Below, in pieces: positions 12,411-26,440 of a DNA stretch of 64,000 nt. Each line of letters opens with the position of its first letter. Within the stretch, counting starts at the first letter, position 1. The stretch covers positions 170,013 to 234,012 of the forward strand of contig JAPYMA010000127.1 in NCBI GenBank assembly GCA_035041965.1. The letters are read 5' to 3'. Below the pieces are notes generated by a model. The model made no database searches. It was not told where the DNA came from and saw nothing but the letters and a program-made list of their open reading frames with translations. This DNA is from Anisakis pegreffii (Eukaryota; Nematoda; Chromadorea; Rhabditida; Anisakidae). Made by a program: the position numbers and the translations under genes.

Positions 12411-15400
12411 GGCAGCTTATAAATTATTTCAATTGGCTGATTGTAAATTATTAAACGAACGATTATTTAGAATGATAATTTTTTCAAAGCCAAATGCCAC
12501 GAACAATCGTTTAAAACGATATTTGTTAAGTGGGGAGTTTGAATTTATCGACATACGATTAGAGGAGTGCCCAGAGCGATGTTGGAGTGCAAACGGTTGC
12601 CAGGGAGAGAATGAAGAGGAATGGTGCGAAACAATTTGTAACCGCTGAATTTATTGATGAATATCGCATCCGCTCTAATTGTTAGTGTAGCAAATAGGCG
12701 GCTGCCGACAACCGAATAACAGTGTTGATTGTGCAAAAACCACGGATAACCTTTCAGTGGACTTAAATGCATCAATTTTGTTGCAGTGGATGTGCTGTGA
12801 TGAGGCATCAGCAACATCCCAAAGGTCAAACTGAGCACTCATAGTTCCAACTTTTTTCGGCAAAAAAGCAACGAAATCAAAATGAGAGCTGAAAGGTGAA
12901 CGATCTCCGTGGAACCTTTCAAATAATCTCATGCCGTCTATTCGCTTTGCAACCACTTGGCTTGCTTGCATGTATTACGAATACCGAAGCAAGCAAATAA
13001 AAACACTACTTTTGTGGGTGTTTCACGTTTGTGTGAGCTCAGATATGGATTTTAAAAACTGAACTGAAAGATAATGGTGCGCATATAGTGAAACGTGAAC
13101 GTACATTTCAAGAACATAACTATTGAGGACATCGAGGATGAAAATGCTCGAGTAATTGCTTGACGATAAAATTTTCGAACGAACGTAATATTAGAGGTAA
13201 TTAACTTAAGTGAGTGCTTCAAAGCAGCGCTGGTTCAAATACGAACAGTAGTAGCAATCGTATCAAGCAATAAATATCTCACGATCAGTGATGTGACGGC
13301 ATATATACGACGGAAGAAGAAGGAAACTGAATGTTTCGAAATGAACGATTCGAAAAACAAACAACCAATGAAAACGTACCATTATAAAGGCTTTCGATTC
13401 ATCAAATAATTGTCCACTCGAAAAAATTCTCTCCAACGATAAAATCACGTTGAAATGAAACTGCAAACAATGATATCATTCTTTTCGCATAATTAATATG
13501 TTCAACATTCAAACGTGACGCAATTCGAACTGATAAGAGTTTCATTCGAAGAGTGAGCAAAACGCAAAACAAATCGAAGTTCCTTCTCGTCTCCACTCAG
13601 CAAAAATAAAAATAAAACAACAGCGCACAAATCTCTAGTGATTCAATTAACAAACGTACGACAGTCACATGCTTCAAAAAGTCTTTTGGTATGATGAAGA
13701 AACAGTGGAAGAAAAAAGATGGAATGTTGCGTTTTGAGTGATTGTTTTCATCGACTTTTCATCAATCAACGAAAATGTGCAACATAATTCATCATTATAC
13801 GATTAGAAAACATTCTTCTGAGACGATTCGTGCGTAATACGTTCAAGCACCAACGAGCGTAAGTCATAGAGCACAAAGATACCGTTCAGACTTCGGTTCT
13901 CAGTCACCAACAAGAATGTTATCACATTTTGCGATGATGACTGAATGGACAAGTTTTCATTCCAATTTACAATTCACATTTATGTGGCATGACGGGAACG
14001 CAAATCACGTGAAACAACAGGCTGGTTGGTATGCAGCATAAATGGAACAAGTTTAGGATTTAATGTGAAGGTTCTTTGAGCACAACGTATGGATACTTCA
14101 AATTAGTGACAACGTTCTCGTCAACGAAATGACAAGTAAAATGACAAGTTATTTCGACATGAGCACAAGAATCGCATTAAGGAATTGGCTGTTATTCCAT
14201 TGCAGTTGTTTCATCGACCCCTTTTCGAGTGTTTGCACGGGCAATAAATGTTGATTTTTCAGTGCTCTCGGAACCAGAAAGGTCTCAAGTGATTATGAAA
14301 TTCGTTTCATTTGGGATGATGTATTTTGACGCGGTTGCCGCTTTTATTTTGACGATGAACGTTAAACGGCGATAATGGAATTTCGAAAGCAAGAGAAAGC
14401 TGCATACAACAATTTGGAAGCATTTGTCATGAGCAACAAGCATGACTGATATGCATTCAAAAACGTGCTGTAAGTCAGAGGTTATGAATTACACAAGACA
14501 AGAATGGTCCGTCATTGAAAGTCTACGGAAATAGTTCTGTATTTGGGGGAGTCGAGAATCGATGATTTTATCGACGTGCTGGCGCCTCGATTTAAGCACA
14601 CACAATGTGGCGTCACAGCCACATTTGGAACACATGATGTCAACATGAAAACTTTTGTGTACGTGTCTGTAGAAGTGAAAAAGTGAGCATGTTGAGCTAT
14701 TGATCAATTACGACAAATTATAAATCATCCTTCACGTTAAACAGATGCGCCGCCAGGCAGGACGAATGGCTGACTGTAAAGAGCAGTACTATGAACTTCG
14801 AACAATGATTCCATATTATTTTACATTGGCAATGAAATATTTGACGATTGTAAATCAAACTCGCTTAGTTGAACACACGAATCAATTACTGATAAAATCA
14901 TTATAGAAGAAGTTGTGATGTATTTCAACGTAATTGCCGCTTTCATCTTAAAAAAGTTAGTTAAGAAATTGCCTTGAGAACGCATGCTTAAATAAGATTT
15001 ATTGACACACACACATACACACGCACATAACATTCATTGAATGTATCTCTCAAATGATCTCATTCAATTGTCTAAATTACTTTCGGATAATTAATGATTA
15101 CTGACTGCAAAGTGGGCGTTGGCCGGAAAAACGTTTAAGTGAAATGTCTGAAGAACTAAACAGAGAATTCAGTCAATAATGATGAACACATGGTTGATTA
15201 AGTCATCAGAAAGAGCGACGATCACCTGACAGGCATTCATCTAGAGAAGGACGCCTACTGATTATGAGCAGTTTGGTCTTGAAGGAGAAGGAAAAGCAGC
15301 ATAGCGATGATGAAAGCGTGGGGTGAGAAAACACATATAAAAATATTACACACAATTACACCTGTGACCACATGAGAAGAAATTTTTCGAACCAACAAAG

Positions 15401-17961
15401 TGCAACTCCTTCATTCGAATTAATCATCATCTGTGTTGACGCTCACCAATGGTGACATGATCAGATTCTCGAGGAGGTTTTTGCGAAAGAATTTTCGCCA
15501 AAAAAACCGATGTAAGTTGTACACGAATATGCATTAATCTTCGATCGTTAAGAATAAAAAAGAAACCGTTCTGAAGAGAGAAATTTTGTTTGATAATCAT
15601 CGGCTAACTTTAACATGGCATGCAATTTTTGATTCCATATTCACAATACTCATCATATTCGTTCTTCGCTCGCTGCTGTCAACTAATCATCGAGTGGCGT
15701 GTTCAGATGAAGACGACGAAAAACACACACGCATGTTCGGTGCGCTACGAAAGAGATTGATATACGAAATGTTCGTTGAATAATGACAGATAATGCATTG
15801 GAGAATGATTTATGCAATGGATCACGGCAAGTGAAATGATCTTGGGTGAGTATGGTAATTGTAAGCGACTTTTGCGCAGTTTGTGTGTACTTCAATATGG
15901 TGGCAGCAGATGAAAGTGTTCGTTATCGATGATAATGATATCAAATGCGATTATGACGACAGCATTGAGGATTATGCGTATTATGATAAATAGTTGCGCT
16001 TTACGATAAAGACAATAACTGTGAAACGGAATTGTAGCACATACTATCAACAGTGGATGTAAGAACACGATCGTTGACGAACCCTGTTAATAGGAGTGAT
16101 GAAGATAACATGAATGAAGGTACATCGAGGAAAATGGCAATCACGGTTTGTGCTGAATGAGCATATACAACCAGTTCTTTGGAATTGTACATATGGGAGG
16201 ATCTGTTGCTTAAAAAAAAGTGAAACAATCTCGTCGACGTTATGAACGGTCATTCAAGTGAAAACCCACAAACCCAAAAAAGTATGCGAAACATCCATGA
16301 AGCAGACCAATTTCTCCTACAACTCAGCGATTCATTCAAGACATACATACATCCCGATAACCTATAATATGAAACCGGAATCACCACTTTCTGACTGCCA
16401 TAAATGGGTCTAGTAACCGTTGTCTAGAGTACCACAAATACGAGTATTCCATCGTGAAATATCCATCAGTACAGTAAGATGCATTACGAATGCAGTCCCT
16501 ACCATTATGGTTGCCTGAATAAACGATATCGAAATGAACAAGAATCTCAAGCAACCATTTGCGATACAATCTCAAGCAACCACAAAAGTTATCGAAACTC
16601 AATTTCAAGCAATACATCAACTGCATAACATCATACTAATCCTAAGATGCGTACTGTTCAAAAAAAGCAATTACAAATAATAAGATCATAGCGAGTTATC
16701 CATTCGAGAATGATCGTTATAAGACAAAAATTTATCGGAGCATGGGAAATCGCGTAAAAGCACTGTGAACCTTTGCAATTCTCACTGTGAAATATTCATC
16801 AGCGACAGGATGAAATACGAATAGGAAGGTATAGCAACACAATGCGAACTTATCGTTATTTGCGGGTTTTGCTCAAATTTTCGGTTTACTGCCCTCATGA
16901 AGAGAGTACTGGATTATTCACAATATCGAACAACAACGATTGAAAAGCAATTTAGAGATGATGTCTAAAAAACAACATATTTGAAATGCACACAAACAAG
17001 AAAAAAGAACTACGATCAGAATGTAAGTGAACTACCACCTTCTTTCGCTATCATACGATCAGAATTGCGTTGAAATTGATTTTTAATTGCCGATGCCGTC
17101 TTTGTATGGGGTCGATAACCTACCTTTGAATGGCAGTTGAATTTTTTGAATGGAATTATTTGAATGCTTTCAAATTTATGCAAATAAATTTTCGAGAATG
17201 GTTATTGAGTCGATTGCATGTGATAGTCGACGAATTCCATTTCCATATAGTCAAATTCCATATAAATTTCCCATACAATATGATACGATGTGAACTCAAT
17301 TTCAAGCAATTTCTTTCTTTATGTGTCATGTACTGCTAACTTGATGAGTTTATGGAAAACTTTATCGTTGCTGTCACATCAACTTCATTCGTTTAACTAT
17401 TAACTATTTGGTTAACAAATCGTTAAATGGAAAAGAAGAATCACTGAAAAATGCAATTCTTGACTCAGAAAAATATGCGCTATGTTCAACGTTCTAAAAA
17501 CAACCTGTGTGAAATATCATCCCAAAAATATTGCTTTGAAAAGGCGTCCGTTCGAGGGGTCATAAGTCCTTGAAAGTCGAAAATCCACTTTTATGCCGCG
17601 AAAAAAACAACTTGATTGAGTCACCTTTCGATCTGACTCATTTGAATAAAGTCTTTTAAGATGAATTTTGCACAGGTGACTTTTTCAACCAGATGGCATA
17701 TTTTTCTTGGTTCGGACCCTCAAAACTACGAAATTCGAGAACACTGCTCACCCTACTATGCGCACACTGTATTGATGATGATTTCAATGTTCGAGCGCAA
17801 AGTTTGGATTTTGCACGTTTACTCATGCGACCAACGTTAGTATCAATGAGATAAACAAGGAAGTTGATCTTATTCGGGGGCATACTCACTCGGGCATTGC
17901 GTAGGCCAACGCTGTTCCATGTAATAGCAAATAAAACATTTAAAATGAAATGACTCATAAT

Positions 17962-18101
17962 TAGTGTTCGTCAGGGAGCAGTTTTTCGCACAGGGGGAGG
18001 GGATCCCCGCGAAAAAGTCGGGGAACAAATTGCGCGGGGGGAGCGCTCCCCGCGTTCCCGCCGGGGTCCTCGACGAGGACCCCGTTCCCCAACGAACACT
18101 A
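17962..18101. mobile_element. hAT-like MITE, 140 bp
   Basis: The element begins TAGTGTTCGT and ends ACGAACACTA, perfect 10-bp terminal inverted repeats. It is flanked on both sides by CTCATAAT (17954-17961 and 18102-18109), an exact 8-bp target-site duplication. TIR plus 8-bp duplication fits the hAT superfamily. The interior is strikingly GC-rich, with nested palindromes such as GGGAGCGCTCCCC and GGTCCTCGACGAGGACC, quite unlike the AT-rich surroundings. There is no coding capacity, so movement would have depended on a transposase elsewhere. The exact duplication and TIRs suggest a fairly recent insertion. Confidence 0.92.
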
Positions 18102-18109
18102 CTCATAAT

Positions 18110-21100
18110 TAAGCTACGCTGGTTATGATGACGACATATTACGTCCAACGTTCGACACCATAACATGTTAGGCATGTACTTTTTGCGGAAATTCCGGTTG
18201 CTAAGTTGAACAGTTGCTCGATTTTAAAAAATATGAGGTAAACTGCAGTTCCTTACTTGTTAAAAAGAGTGGATAAAAGTGGATTGATGAAATGCTTTTA
18301 GTGGGTTGTAACATTAAGCAAAAGATCCAATCAATTAATTCGTCAGTAAATTTCATATTACTCGAAAACAATGAAATGACATTTCGTGAAATCAATCCCA
18401 GAGAAAAGCCATTCATGAAAAAATGAATGAGATTCGTTGTACTGTTCAGCTTAAGTGTTCAGAAATTCGATTCTGTTCAATAAAACACACCTTTGACGAT
18501 GCACGCGAAATCTGTTTGATTGCGTGACTGATCAGAATTTCATTTGCGTCACTCTAAACGACTAGACGACGCAAAATAAACGTGATTAACGAGGAATGTG
18601 ATATGAGTCAACAGGATGCGAATAATGAAACGATAAAACTACTTTTTTATTTACTTGTGTATGACTACAAAGATGACATTCAAGGTTTGAAAAACAAGAG
18701 TGCAAATGAAATCAGAATCAGGTGATTCGAAGCGATTTCGTCATACGATCAGCTCCAACTGTCATGAATTGCACGAAACAACGATTGAGCTTATGGATAA
18801 ACAAATTTTTACTCAATGAATCTAGTGCTCAGAGTCCACCCCACTTCCAAGCATGTGGTCAGTACAAGTGGTTACATCTAATGCTGAACCATCATTAAAG
18901 TGCAAATATTGTAGGTTTATGGCTCACACTTTCCGATCAACCACAGCACTGTTCGTTACTCCAGAAAAATTCAAACATATTTCAGAAATATACTTGAAAT
19001 TGTTAGTCTCATACTCAAAAATATTATTTTTGAGTATGATACGAACAATTCATAGCACACCCTATCTAGATCATCAAATTCGTCATCTTGAACATCTACT
19101 GCTGAAACCTGTTAAAAATTTTACTTCTTTGATCGTGAACTCAAGTTACAATCATTGACTCATTATCAGTTTTCTTTCAACATCGTCATGTTTTCGTAGC
19201 GAAGAGAACGCAACAGTTAGAAGCTGTTCAAATTCGCTGAAAATGAAGTGAAAAAAATTTCGAATATCCACGGAAAAATAAAGTTCGTTAATGTTTTAAT
19301 GGAAAGGGCATTCTCGGAAGTGACTGCTGTACACAATATCCACTCGAAATTCATTTCAAGATCGCAGCACAGTCCAACGCTTGTGGAATAGAAAAGTATT
19401 TCTGAAAAACCGTTAATAAATAGCCGAGAATTTTCAAGATTTCGTCATAAACTCTTTGAATAACATGCGTTGCGGAAGAGAAAGTGTGAAGATGGAAGCT
19501 TTTTGATGATGCATGATCACTTTGGAAAGAGAAGAAACGTTTGATCTGATATTGAACAATTGATTCAAACACTGAGAACATTTAATGAATTCTCATCCGC
19601 TTGCTGCGAATATTTAAGCAGGTTATGAAAAATTAACTATGATGCTAACCGTTGATCAGCCTCATTGTACGTTTCGATATTGACGGCACAAAAACATCGA
19701 ATTATTTCTACGTTGTACGTTTCGACTATTCCAACTAGGTTTGGTCTTGGTTCCAGATTTTGCTTTCTGTTCACTCAGAACTTACATCATTCAAATAAGA
19801 CGAAAGGTAATAATTGTCCGAAGGGATCGGCTATGTATGCTCATTCTATGTATCACCAACTGAATCGAAAACTTATATGTTAGTCGTTTCCATTTCACTG
19901 GATGATTTTTGTCAACAAGCAGTTTCGATATAAACAAATGCTTATGGAACGTTTCGTGGCATTGAATTGGAATTAAAACAACCGAATGATATTTGGTAAC
20001 AATGGGAAAGTGCAGTGCGCTTAAGTAATCGTTTCGGATTCGTTCAATTGTATGCAGACAAGGAATTGAGAGGGACATTCGATGAATTGTCACTTTGAAC
20101 AATCGTAAATGAATAACTGGAAGGATTTTGTTTGCGCTGAAGACATTTTGCTACAGTGATTGATGGCCAAAGGAAGGGGAACCTAACCGAAAATTCGAGA
20201 AACTCGTTGACATCAGGAACCCTGACGAAAACGTCGCGGACGGAAAGAGTCAAAAGAGACCCACTCGAGAAATGACTAGGTCGAAGAGTATTGCATCAGT
20301 ATTGCATCATTCGTAACAATTGTACTTTACTTCACTGCGCTCGGGCATGGCGGAAAATTTCAGAGAAATGAGAAATAAAAACGCACTGCAATAAGATGTC
20401 TAAAGTACATGGAGTTTTTAAGATAAAATTTATGATATACTTTATGCGTCTCACCTAAAGTAAAGATCAAGTAAGATGCATAAAGTTTCTCGAAAAACTA
20501 CATACACTACAGTATTGTATCGATCTCAGAAAACACATAAGACTGTACGTAAAAACACTCTTTGTACTCAGAGAAATTCCTTTTCGTAGCTGGTGAAAAA
20601 CACATTCAAGCGGGCGAGCAAGAAATTATCTGCATATTTTTAGTGGTGACAAATCTCTGGATTCACTACTCCGTTTTAGGCATCAAAAAGCGTTCGAAAC
20701 AACAACTCAAGCATGCGTGACGCACTGGCATAACAGTTTGCATATAAGAGCTTGATGTTACGGTTTGATGCTTTGGAAGGTGTTTGCGTACCTGAAATTA
20801 GATGCGAGCTTTCCACACAATATGAGAACAATGGCAGAAACTGCAAAAGTATTCGTGATTGACTGGTGCAGCTTAAAAGCGGCTCGTCAACTTCCCACAA
20901 ACGAAATCGGATCAGTGGTTTTTGTTACATTTCCATTAGTAATGCCAACGGGAAGGCCTCGTTCAAACTGCACAAATGCCAGATATAATCAACCAACGTG
21001 GCTCAAATTTCACTGAAGCACACAATTAATCATCAAATACGATTCATCTGTAAACGAACAAACACGATAAAGAGATAAACATGAAGGTATTCTTCAAGCG

Positions 21101-21899
21101 AAAACGCACATGATCACTGCTCTTTTGCCATCTTTCCATAGCAAATGCTCTTGCTATGGCCATGCCTAAATTACAGCCGTCAACACAGAAATGATCGGAT
21201 CCAATTCAAACTTTTAAAGAGTATGCGCAAGTATCCAGGACATGAACACGAGGTTTCAAAATCAGTAGTTTTTGCCAGTTTTGATTGTCGTCGTATTCGT
21301 GCTCCTGTTAACGTCACATCGTTTCGTGCAGTTATTGCGATTGCTTCGTCCCATTGCGTTTCGCTTCATCTGATTCGTATTTTTATTCTTCCCACTGAAT
21401 TCCTTTCCTCCGACAAGTTAGTGCGCGTTCAATACAAAGTCTGTGTCGTATAAATATTCATTGGTACTATAATGACTATGAAATCGCACAACGTCGAAGT
21501 ATGTTACGATAAAAGTGCTAGCAATTTTTGATTCACCTGCGCAGTCATTTATTCATTACGTTATTTACGAGCTTATCGTTTCGAAAATCACTTTCAGATT
21601 CAGTACAATTCAAGTATGTTGTATTTTTTCTAAAAAAAACAAACTGCACTAGGGACACTGCTCTCACAAAATCAGTGGCGGCTCGATTCAATACAGTACA
21701 ATCTTTCATTCATAATTTCGATACAGTGCATAATTGGATTAGCTTTTAGGAAAAAAAAAAGAACATTTTAGAGGACTGCAGCAAAAAAGTGGCGCAGTGC
21801 TATCACTTTTACTTTGAACAAACATCATTTTCGCTTTAAAAGAAAAAAACATCTTAAATGCTAGTGTCACACAGAAACGTGTTATTTAGAGGTTTGCAC
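18110..21899. other. No supported gene
   Basis: AT-rich sequence with short open frames on both strands and no recognisable domain or exon chain. It contains a 15-bp perfect palindrome (19009-19039) and an imperfect hairpin around 20440-20490 (ACTTTATGC against GCATAAAGT). Confidence 0.5.
19009..19039. repeat. 15-bp inverted repeat with one-base spacer
   Basis: TCATACTCAAAAATA at 19009-19023 is the exact reverse complement of 19025-19039. It lies inside a spurious 101-codon open frame. Confidence 0.85.
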
Positions 21900-22222
21900 T
21901 TTTTTTTTGGGGGGGGGGGAAGGAATCCTCGTCTAGAGGCGAATTGGCCAGAGGGAATCTGACGAAAAGCCGGACCGGACCGTAAAAATGCCGAGGAATG
22001 ACTTCGTATCGGAGGAATACATTGGCGTAGCCAGGATTGTTCCTGCAGTGGGAGGGGGGTCGAGTCCGAGAGAATTAGCCGAATTGTTTGCTGCATTTTC
22101 TCCTCCTTCCTCTCCCACTTCCTCTTCCCTTCTCCTCTTTTTTCCTTTCTCTTTCTTTCACACTTCCACGGAGGAACGGGGGTAGGGTGTATGCGCCCGT
22201 GCGCCCTCCCCCCTCTCCCCGA
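21900..22222. mobile_element. GC-rich insert, probable transposon fragment
   Basis: A run of about nine T and eleven G (21900-21919) opens a block far richer in G and C than its surroundings. It includes the word TGGCGTAGCCAGGATTG (22023-22039), purine and pyrimidine tracts (22094-22160) and ends near CCCCCCTCTCCCC (22207-22220). The word GGCGTAGCCAGGAT next to poly-G is, to my recollection, typical of non-autonomous DNA transposons in many invertebrates; this was not checked. I could not define TIRs or a target duplication. Open frames through it (a 166-codon minus frame, a 65-codon plus frame) are by-products of its composition. Confidence 0.5.
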
Positions 22223-22544
22223 TGATATCAAATATAGACAGAGTGAATGATTGATATCAAAAACAATGCAAAAGGAACAAGATTTGAGCGCAAACAGAGG
22301 ATTGACGAACTGCAGTAATGAAGGACCGACACAATACACCAATAGGAAACGCACTCAACTGAGAATTAATTCATTTAGAGTGTGATTTTCGACGACGAAA
22401 ACAGCGCTATCGCCCCGCACGAATGCTGAATGTAGCTGTCTTGTAGACGATGTTTCATGTAAGGATGCTAGATGAAAACGAAAGAGTTAGTCATTTGCAG
22501 TCGCTGCTCTACGACTACGAGCGAGACCAGCACGTAAAGCATTC

Positions 22545-22595
22545 GCCTTACTCATTCGAATAGCTCAAGTGCAGCTAATCGAATGAGTGTAAGGC
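22545..22595. repeat. Imperfect 21-23 bp inverted repeat
   Basis: GCCTTACTCATTCGAATAGCT (22545-22565) pairs with the 23 bases at 22573-22595 except for one substitution and a two-base insertion. Loop of 7 bases. Confidence 0.8.
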
Positions 22596-25500
22596 AAACG
22601 AGAGAGCGATCGAAATTTGTGGCTGTCAACCAACCGGCTGCTGACTATTTGTGGGAAAGCACACACATGCAACAAATGTAGATGAACAACAGATCGTTGG
22701 CTGGCTAACGTCGCTGAAGGAAGTACCGCACTGATTGTGAGCAGTTTAGCTGCTGAAAGCAATATCTAAAACAACACAGCAAACAACACTTTCGTTATAT
22801 TTCGATATATGCAAAGCACATTAGACGATCGATAGCATTTGCCAATTCGTATGACTTTCGTTATTGTTTGTCCGTTCTTGCGTTTTTATCTTCTTATGTA
22901 TTTGTTGAATGTTGGCTATTTGCTAAACATTCTGTATTATGTTTATCCACATCTGCACTGAATAAGCTGATTCTTCATTCATTCAGATGTCGACGAAGCC
23001 TAGAAGATTATCGATCAAAATGATCAAAAATCCTCCACCAGGCTGTACTATTAGGATGAATGAGGTTACTATGAAGCAAATGATGTGCCAATAATACTCT
23101 GACTGACGATTAGCTGATGAGAAATGTCATGTGCTCTCGAGAGAGAACGGCAAATAGAAAAAATCATTTGTGAGTGCTCGACTGTTCTATGATCATCAGA
23201 TGTTTGCAGTGATGGCATTCGCGTTGGATTATGTGTTGATCGGAGAACGAATGTCTCTCTTTCATACTTAACAAATGACTGGCATCAATTCCGAATATAC
23301 TGTCGATTATAATGAACGTTCAGAAGTTATAAACGAATCAAAACAAAAATGAAAATTGTAACGAAAATCACGAAAACAACAATTAAATTGCATAGCAAAA
23401 TTCAAATATTGAAACGTGAACAGTTGTGTGGAACAAGTTGATGAAAAAGTACTTTGAAAGTGAAAGATTCAAATGAAAAACGAATTCAATCGTTCACGCG
23501 TAGCAACTTCATAAGAATAAAGTTTAGAATAAAATCTGACACAGTGTGTTACTATTGGAGCTAAATGACCTAGTTTCATGCACGCCAATGCACTACACTC
23601 TGAATTAATCAAATTCTTAAAACTCATAAATCAACTTCTTAATCAAATGATCAAATTCTTCAAATTTGGTTTAACCGTATCTACCAGACCATCAAATCCT
23701 TATTATTCTCGCCTGTTGATAAGTACCAGTTCAGTGCTGTCTATGTATTACAATGAATGAGAAATCCTACTTGAAATGATTTCTAGTTTTGCTGGAATGT
23801 TAACTGGATCATCAATAATGGGCCTAATAAATCATCGTTGGAATCGATTCGTTGCTGAACTTTTCTTCAGCTCCTCATTGAATTCAATCAAATTCGATAG
23901 GCAATCTTGAGTTATTTCAGACAATATATGTTTTTTATAATGTTTTCTATATTTGTAAATTATAAATTAATGATACCTAGTGTTTATCGTGGAGAAATAC
24001 ATGGATGAATGAAAAATTTCACAAATAATACCACCAAGTGATTCAGTTGCACATTCAGCCGACGCAATTTCGTCTAACGCAAACGGTTTTCAGTGCAAAC
24101 GAAAAAGGTTTCGAAACGAAATGAACCTGACACGGATTATGAAATCTCAACGAAAAAAATACAGACCAATGCAGTCACTCATAGCAGAAGAAAAGAACGA
24201 ACTCATTGAAAGGATCATGTGATGAGTGGTGAATCAACGAAACAATTACGACGACGACGAATCAATCAGTTGCGGTGCATGGCGTGTTTGTGTTTGTATC
24301 ATGATTACGTAAAGCTGACTTCGTCCATTTCGCTGACCAAACATCACATTTGTCGCAAGCATCGTAAACAGCAGCTCATCGAACCAAACATCAAATGCAG
24401 CTTGGAACATAACGAACTTTTGGCAGTGATAGTGCAATGATACACAATGATATTGGCAGTGGCATAATTGATGACGGAAGTAGTATTCAAGTGAGTGATA
24501 AACTATACCGGTAATGCTAAATGAATGACTATTCTGAGGGATGCGAATGATTGATTTCGAAAATTACCAATAGGACAATGATAGCTGTATTCATTGCACA
24601 TCACGCACTATCGACTAGCGATAATGACAGTAATCACGAACACAACAGAAACTTCTCAGTGCGTTTAAACTTGTCGAATTTGTTCATATGATAGACGATA
24701 TCATTTGAAATTATGGACGAATTTCGTAGAACTTAGGGACAAAAGCCGGAGCGCTGAGTGAAAATGCGAAAATTAAGTGCACCTTTACAGGAAAGCATGA
24801 ATCGATTGATATGAATTAATGAGACCAACACAAAGATGGATTTTTTTAAAAGTAAAATTGTAAGTTGTGTTTTATTAAGAATGTCACATGATGTCGTAAA
24901 TTCTTTCTAGTGATGTCACTATTTCATATGTTCAGCAAATTTTTTTGCGTTATGTTCTGTTCTGTCCTTCTAATGTTTTGTCTCGTTCTATTCTGCACGT
25001 CCCTTTTTTGAGAACCGTTCTATTTGATTCTATTCCCCTGTTCTGCAGTTGTGTTCTGTTCTCGCCAAATTTCCAAACCATTCTGTTCAAACTGTAGTGT
25101 TCTTTTCAATTCCTGCTGTCTTAGTCTGGCACGATAAAAATTGTGACAATTAAGGCTGGAAACGTGGCTTTCTGGCGCAAATAGTGCAAAACGGAGAAGA
25201 ATTGGGGTGAGAGAAAATTATGGCCAACACATCAAACCTACATGAATCGATGAATCAAAGGAAATTGGAGCATGACATCATTGACATAGCAGAGCTGCTA
25301 AAAAAGCTCAGACACCACCGAATATTCCTTAACTTCAAGCCACTTAAAGATTTTTCGCTCTTGGCACTTACCTTCTTGCGAATTTTTTCCACGCTTCGTA
25401 CTTCTTCCCAAAAGAATTCCTGTGAGCTTTGACGATAACAACTTCATGTCACTATGCATGTGTACATATGCATAGACGAACGATTATGGAACACATAACA

Positions 25501-25700
25501 TCAGGTGAACGAATAATAATAAATGCCTCACAAAGAACAATAAAAATTTTGCATGATTCATATTTGTTGTCATAAATCATCACATTTTACTAACAGCAAA
25601 TGCGCAGGTTTTAAAGCGCCTTTTTCAAAACAGAGGATGAAGAGGACATTCACAAGCTGTCATTCCTATTCCTATCCTGACATTCAGTGCTGCTCGTTGA
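22596..25700. other. No supported gene
   Basis: AT-rich sequence. No conserved protein word or phase-compatible exon series was found. A patch at 24950-25080 is built from degenerate TTCTGTTCT words and resembles a second patch at 29690-29770, beyond the far end of the repeat cluster. Confidence 0.45.
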
Positions 25701-25719
25701 GCAATTTACCATTTCACTT

Positions 25720-26440
25720 TCCACCGTCCCGCGTGGATACGTTCACGAAATCCCTCAACCAGTTCTTGTTTTGATGAAAGGAAGAGGAGTATGTACATTT
25801 AGAAGCACTGTCTAAATACCGTCTGACATTTCGATATGCAACATAGCCTGTGGCCGTCTGAAGAGAAATGAAGGTTTTTTCGAAGTTAAACATCCTACAC
25901 CAAGGAAAAGTCAGAAACGAAGCCTTTACTGTACATATCAACAGTTGCCAAGCAATGCTGCTCATTCAAACTTATTGATCTCATCGTCGGATTTACGTTC
26001 GCCTGCATTGAATATCATATCATAACTGCTCCATTCGATTGATCGCTTTTCCATTCCTATTCTGTGCCAAATGATAATTAAAACCCTATTTACTTCCAAG
26101 ATTCAGTAATTGAAACACTTCTTTGCTTTCGAGAAAATCTATCATCCTATTCGAGATTTCTAATTTGCCTTTGTTGTCACATCGTCATATTTTTGGAAAA
26201 CATCAAATTCATCCCTGGAGATTCATTTTACTGTTCTTAAGGTATGCGTAACGATCTTCCCATGAAATGTTCCTCAATTCATGATCACTCATTTCAGTCA
26301 TATTTTGCTTATCTCTAAAAGTGTTTTGTAATAACACATTTTCAAAACTACTCCTCACATCGATATTTCGAAAAGCCTTTCAATTTCAAGTTTTTCATCC
26401 CTAACTGCGATGCAAACAATCATGGTAAGACCACAACCTA
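25720..26440 (+). repeat. Diverged interspersed repeat, copy A
   Basis: First of three related segments. Shared landmarks in order: a GCGTGG word followed by TTCACGAA; GAAGTT with a downstream AAGTCA(G/C)A; ATCGT(C/A)GGATTTACGTT; a CCTAT-rich stretch before TAAATGAT or AAATGAT; TATTCGAGA; and AT(G/C)TTCC. Near 26400 it still matches the sequence just before the first tRNA (GCGATGCA). Edges are approximate. No coding frame is shared between copies. Confidence 0.6.

Larger units (their letters stand above)
11478..17953. other. No supported gene; several foldbacks
   Basis: The first few hundred bases are the likely promoter and 5' region of the minus-strand transporter. No trans-splice acceptor of good quality was seen just upstream of its ATG; the nearest AG has a weak CACAAACAG context. 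The rest holds inverted repeats (11641-11790), a palindrome (12055-12078), a 60-bp tandem repeat (12301-12410) and CA-rich patches near 15005-15030. Open frames of 60 to 100 codons are present but none shows conserved motifs or a consistent exon chain. Confidence 0.5.

Noticed and set aside
12409..12648. 79-codon open frame with cysteines
   Set aside because: Starts inside a 60-bp tandem repeat and has no splice partner or signal peptide.
21854..22354. 166-codon minus-strand open frame
   Set aside because: It spans the GC-rich repeat block and its Arg/Lys/Glu-rich and proline-rich stretches come from purine and pyrimidine tracts; no domain or splice logic.
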